From NCBI RefSeq assembly GCF_000196435.1, contig NC_010161.1:1857501-1921500 (forward strand): a stretch of 64,000 bases of DNA, written 5' to 3'. Numbering within the stretch: position 1 is the first letter of the stretch; each line of letters starts with the position of its first letter. The position numbers were made by a program, and so were the translations under genes. Below, piece by piece: positions 60,190 through 64,000 of the stretch. The notes beneath the pieces were generated by a model. That model was given only the letters and a program-made list of their open reading frames with translations, made no database searches and was not told the DNA's origin. The DNA comes from Bartonella tribocorum CIP 105476. GTDB lineage: Bacteria > Pseudomonadota > Alphaproteobacteria > Rhizobiales > Rhizobiaceae.

Positions 60190-60640
60190 CTTTATTCGAC
60201 TTTACAACGCTCAAAAGCACTCAAAGCCGTATCTTAAAATATCAAGATCACCCATGACTTCATCCTGTTATTTATTGCATTCTTAAAAAATATATTTCTC
60301 AAAAAACGATATGATGTTTCTCATTCCCAATTTTCTCAGATACCTTCATCCCTTCCACCTCCATTTCACAACAGCAGCAGATATAGAATATAAAGTATTA
60401 TCGGATACAGCCTTCATTGCGCTTGAACAGCATCTTTCTTTCAAACTTCTAATGGTGTAAATTCTCTCCTCTTTATACAATTCTCAAAACGATATCGTCT
60501 CCTTTCTTAAATGATTTTTTATCCATCTGCCAATCCTACACATGCAAACGAATGTTTTTTATAGATTTAACAGCATCGAAAATATTTTTAGTATTTTGAA
60601 TTAAATAATATCTTTTATAAATCAGTATGTTATAAAAAAT
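60190..60640 (-). pseudogene. Decayed integrase leader and N-terminus
   Basis: Minus-strand relic. At its 3' end it reads ALSAFERCK (parent LDAFESxK); upstream, weakly, the rest of the N-terminus; and at 60555-60630 the leader (ATAGATTTAACAGCATCG reversed, TATAAATCAGTATG). Confidence 0.55.
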
Positions 60641-60798
60641 ATGAAGAAACTCTAAAAGACATGTTTTGAAACGATAACGTACAAATTTATCCAATTTTTC
60701 AAGAAAAATAAAAGAAGCCCCGCCCTAAAACATATTAAAAAGAGATGTAAAATCATACTCTATAAAAAGCTTATAACAACAAAATGAATAAAGAACAA

Positions 60799-60826
60799 AA
60801 AAAACCACAAGTATAACTTGTGGCTT
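60799..60826 (-). terminator. Terminator after autotransporter 6
   Basis: GCCACAAGT-TAT-ACTTGTGGT followed by eight T on the minus strand, 35 bases past the stop. It is nearly the same stem as the one after autotransporter 5. Confidence 0.85.
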
Positions 60827-60858
60827 TTTTAAAAATTAATTCAAAACAGGAACAAATA

Positions 60859-63800
60859 CTAGAAATGATAACGCAATCCACCCGAAAAACTCGTTCCAGA
60901 AAAACCAGCTTTCGTTAGCTTGTGCTGATAAATCAAATCACCATGAAGCGCAAAATTTTGAGACAATTGAGCATTAAAACCTAATCCAGTTTCTAATGAA
61001 GAACCAAAAGCTCCTAGCTGAAAAGCATCTTTAAAATGCACAAACTGTTTTCCTTCAAAACCATGAGCAAGGTGAAGCTTGCCATAGAAAGAAATAACTT
61101 GAGCCTCATCACCAGCAACCAGCATCTTTGTTAAACGCCCTCCAACACGCCCTACCCACTGATGAATCTTTCCTAAATCAATATCAAAGCCATCCACATC
61201 ACGCACTTTATTAAATGGAAGATATTGATAAACAACCTGAACTTGCGGATCAAAAACAAAACCATCCTCCCCCACCATAAATGTTTTACCAGTCGTCAAT
61301 GAAGCACTTAAAGGATTTCCCTTTAATGTTGCCGTTTTACCCCGTGCTGTTGTAAGAACGTCTCCCTTTAAAAAACCATAAGACACAAGACCATCAACGT
61401 AAAAACCTGCATCATGCTGCATGCCCCCATATGCCGCAACGGACCATTTATCAAATGTACTCTTTTGACTCTGTTCAACATTCACAGGTTGCAAAGAAAA
61501 TTTCTCATAAGACCCGATAATTCCAAAAGAAGTCGTCCCATACATATTTTCGATTGCTTTCAGCAGAACACCTGCCTCTAGGGCATTATAACTCAACTCG
61601 CCGTCATAACCATATTCAAGCGCAGAAAGATTTGAAATATAACGCTGATTACCACCATAACCGCGTACAAAAAAGAAAGGCTTTTCGTGACTCTCTAACA
61701 AGCCGCCAGCGGCAATTCGCAAAGATTCCAATCGTTTATTTTGATTGCTAACATTCATCAAACCAAGATGACGTAAGGCATTAGGCAAAAGGAGATAAGT
61801 CGGAACCTGCGGAACAACAGCCCTAACTCCCGGCTTAGGTACAGGATGAGGCTCTGGAGCTGGAGAGGGCGTTGGACTAGGGGGAGTTGGAGCAGGAGGG
61901 GTTGGACGAGGATCTGGTTTAGGCTTAATATCAGAATCTATAGATCGACTCTCGAGACGGAAATCCCAAAATTCCCCGCTTCCTTCAACAAGCCTTTGAC
62001 CAGCATTGGCTTTTCCTAAATCAGATTCTGGACCATAACCATAGAGCTTATACTGATAAGGTAATTCATCTAACGCTACATAACCACCTTCCAACTGAAA
62101 AGAATCCTGCTTTGCTTCTCCAGAAACCTGAATAATTGAAAGTCCTTCATCATTTCCCCCTCTTCCCGTGTATCCTCCCGGACTCCCTGCAACAGCATGC
62201 ACATGGAGCATTGTTTTTCCCGAAACATCCCCATGAATTAAAACACGATCAGTCTTTTGATGATCAAGAGCACCACCACTATTCAGATAGCTATTAAGAA
62301 AAATAGAAGCCCCCTCTCGTGCTCTATAAACTTCACCCTTTCCCTTTCCAATACGAAGGGTTTGATGATCATCAACAGAAGAAGGTTCTTGTCTTTTAAA
62401 ATGAATAGAGCTCCCCCCCATAAGACTCACAAGTGAAATAGAAGAATCATTTGCAACCTTATGTTGATCTTTTGGCAACTGTTGTTGTAAAATCCATGTA
62501 GAACGACCTCCCAAATAAAGTTCTGCATTAGAATTTTCATCAACGTGAGCACGACCTTCAAGAGTGGAGCCATCAGCCAAAACCGTTATAGAAGCCCCTT
62601 TCTCAGCTTTTAATAAAAAGTTGCCTGAATGAAGAGTACTTTTCATCAAACTCACCGCACCAGAAATAAGGTTTTCACCATAAAGAGCCGTATCGTCTGA
62701 AACAGAAAAGTCTGTTCTATCCAAATTAACAATTTCTAATCGTGGTGGAGATTTTTCTTCTCCTAATGAAGTCCCCTCTTTTTTATCTCCACCTTCGCTC
62801 CATGGCTTCTCTCCCTGAAAGTAGATACCATAAGATCCAGCGCCATTTATATTAATAGTAGAGGATTTAATATTGACTTCAGTCACAGGAACCCCAGACT
62901 CAGAATGAGAATCCTCATTTGATAAATCTTTAACTTCCTGCAAAGGAATAGAATTGACTTTATTTTCTAATAATATACCATGGACATCCATAGCACGAAT
63001 GGTAGTACCTTTTAAATTAACGGTCCCCTCTAAATCCGCACGCACAACTGCATGATTATCCGAATTTTTTTCTTTACCTTTCCCTGTAACTTTAACATTC
63101 TCGAGGTTTATCTTCCCACCTAACATCGAAGAAACCCCGTGGCTGTTCATAAAATCAACTGATCCACCTGACATCCAAACTTCTGAATGCTCATAACTTA
63201 AAAGACTTGCATTCCCATTAGCCGTATTAATTTCTGTATCTTCTAAAAGAACAAATGACCTATCTGCTGCATCAACACCTTCATGACTTTCCCCAATCTC
63301 TCCATTTTTTACCTCAATCACTCCATTACTCGCACGAAGGCCTATAACTGTATTTTTGATAATCGGATCTTCCAAAACAATCTTACCGTTCTCTAATACG
63401 TGCACCCCCATTAGAAAAGTCTCATCGGCAACTTGACTGCTAACCGTTACATTCTTCCCACGAACTTCTGTCCCTATTCCCTTCACCGTTATAGCAGTAG
63501 GACCTGGGGGGTAGTTGGAAGCATTTTCATTCGTAATCCTATAAGATTTATTATCAATTTTAGGCCCCTCCCCTGTGGACTTCACATTGTTAGGACCCGT
63601 TCCGCAATTATCACATACATAATATAATCCACTATAGTAATAAAACGCAGGATTCACACCTCTTTCATCAGAGTCCTCATTTCTAACCGTATTATCGATA
63701 TTTTTCTCATACCCTTTCCCCCCATTTTGATGCCGTTTCTCTCCCTCTTTTCCACTCAGAACACGATAGTCATCCCCCCCACTAATACCCTCATCGTTAT

Positions 63801-64000
63801 TGCCAATATTAATCATACTAGGAGAATAATTCCCCCCACTCTCTCCCTTAAGAGGAAGCTTATGCTTATTACTCCCGCTCAGCTGAGGAGAAGAATTAGC
63901 AGAGACAACTGGAATAACCTTTATAACATAAGGTTTACCTTCCTCCTCCTGTGTCGCCGCATAAACTTCTCTTCCATTTTGGAGCAAAGAAAGGATAGCT
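60859..64000 (-). CDS. Autotransporter 6 (type Va, Iba-like), 5' end outside window
   Basis: An autotransporter of at least 1042 residues. The frame is open to the window edge and reads AILSLLQNGREVYAA, the end of a signal peptide with cleavage after YAA. So the TTG at 63987 is not the start, which lies beyond 64000. A long Lys/Gly/Ser-rich N-terminal segment precedes the family's N-terminal region (YYVCDNCGTGPNNV, then DNKSYRITNE). The passenger ends in EFWDFRLE. A Pro-rich linker (PRPTPPAPTPPSPTPSPAPE) leads to the barrel, which begins VVPQVPTYLLLPNALRHLGL and ends LRYHF. Its terminator matches that of autotransporter 5. Confidence 0.9.
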   Translation of the reverse strand, partial: AILSLLQNGREVYAATQEEEGKPYVIKVIPVVSANSSPQLSGSNKHKLPLKGESGGNYSPSMINIGNNDEGISGGDDYRVLSGKEGEKRHQNGGKGYEKNIDNTVRNEDSDERGVNPAFYYYSGLYYVCDNCGTGPNNVKSTGEGPKIDNKSYRITNENASNYPPGPTAITVKGIGTEVRGKNVTVSSQVADETFLMGVHVLENGKIVLEDPIIKNTVIGLRASNGVIEVKNGEIGESHEGVDAADRSFVLLEDTEINTANGNASLLSYEHSEVWMSGGSVDFMNSHGVSSMLGGKINLENVKVTGKGKEKNSDNHAVVRADLEGTVNLKGTTIRAMDVHGILLENKVNSIPLQEVKDLSNEDSHSESGVPVTEVNIKSSTININGAGSYGIYFQGEKPWSEGGDKKEGTSLGEEKSPPRLEIVNLDRTDFSVSDDTALYGENLISGAVSLMKSTLHSGNFLLKAEKGASITVLADGSTLEGRAHVDENSNAELYLGGRSTWILQQQLPKDQHKVANDSSISLVSLMGGSSIHFKRQEPSSVDDHQTLRIGKGKGEVYRAREGASIFLNSYLNSGGALDHQKTDRVLIHGDVSGKTMLHVHAVAGSPGGYTGRGGNDEGLSIIQVSGEAKQDSFQLEGGYVALDELPYQYKLYGYGPESDLGKANAGQRLVEGSGEFWDFRLESRSIDSDIKPKPDPRPTPPAPTPPSPTPSPAPEPHPVPKPGVRAVVPQVPTYLLLPNALRHLGLMNVSNQNKRLESLRIAAGGLLESHEKPFFFVRGYGGNQRYISNLSALEYGYDGELSYNALEAGVLLKAIENMYGTTSFGIIGSYEKFSLQPVNVEQSQKSTFDKWSVAAYGGMQHDAGFYVDGLVSYGFLKGDVLTTARGKTATLKGNPLSASLTTGKTFMVGEDGFVFDPQVQVVYQYLPFNKVRDVDGFDIDLGKIHQWVGRVGGRLTKMLVAGDEAQVISFYGKLHLAHGFEGKQFVHFKDAFQLGAFGSSLETGLGFNAQLSQNFALHGDLIYQHKLTKAGFSGTSFSGGLRYHF

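Noticed and set aside
1..64000. CRISPR arrays, tRNA and rRNA genes.
   Set aside because: None was seen: the only regular short repeats are the coding linkers, and no cloverleaf or rRNA sequence was recognised by eye.

Overview
The window looks like a chromosomal segment of a Bartonella species, probably from the rodent-associated lineage. The basis is low GC content, compact alphaproteobacterial housekeeping genes separated by long decayed spacers, a Bartonella-type Brt RNA/HTH regulator locus, and a tandem array of large Bartonella-type (Iba-like) autotransporters. The species cannot be fixed from the sequence alone.

Layout. 0-3.4 kb: a Zur-like Fur-family regulator and an EmrAB-type efflux pair. 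3.4-6.3 kb: non-coding DNA with a palindrome cluster. 6.3-8.5 kb: a GNAT acetyltransferase and ornithine decarboxylase on the minus strand behind a speF-type structured leader. 10.4-13.4 kb: trhO-like rhodanese, KDPG aldolase (eda) and ferredoxin-NADP reductase (fpr); a degraded partial copy of fpr sits against the eda 3' end. 14.4-15.6 kb: alanine racemase. 17.2-21.8 kb: the glycine cleavage operon gcvT-gcvH-gcvP behind a tandem glycine riboswitch. 22.2-24.4 kb: a Lon-N domain protein, a Trm112-like protein, and two tandem Brt-type RNAs with one intact HTH regulator. 24.9-33.9 kb: asd, a secreted SH3 protein, a methionine-type ABC importer (metQ, metN, metI), a MaoC-like dehydratase and a SAF-domain oxidoreductase. 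35-37 kb: very AT-rich DNA with two small predicted secreted proteins. 38.5-41.3 kb: a creatininase-family hydrolase, a CobW GTPase and a WD40 protein. 42.8-64 kb: six large autotransporters, all on the minus strand; the last runs off the window edge.

Two patterns cut across the window. First, about a dozen decayed pieces of one phage-type tyrosine integrase (DUF4102 N-terminus with its own 5' leader) are scattered in the spacers. Several lie as tail-to-tail plus/minus pairs. Second, the autotransporters share signal-peptide style, an N-terminal Cys/DG/H motif, a Pro-rich or short linker and a C-terminal beta-barrel ending in Phe. Two neighbours have nearly identical 1.14-kb 3' halves, which points to recent duplication or gene conversion. 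Three of them and one small secreted protein share a promoter-like layout with TTTACA about 17 bp from an AT-rich -10.

The metabolic genes are ordinary. The most interesting content is the autotransporter array with its repeat-rich linkers, the small secreted proteins that seem to share its leader and promoter type, the Brt RNA tandem, the possible leader peptide in the speF element, and the paired integrase relics.
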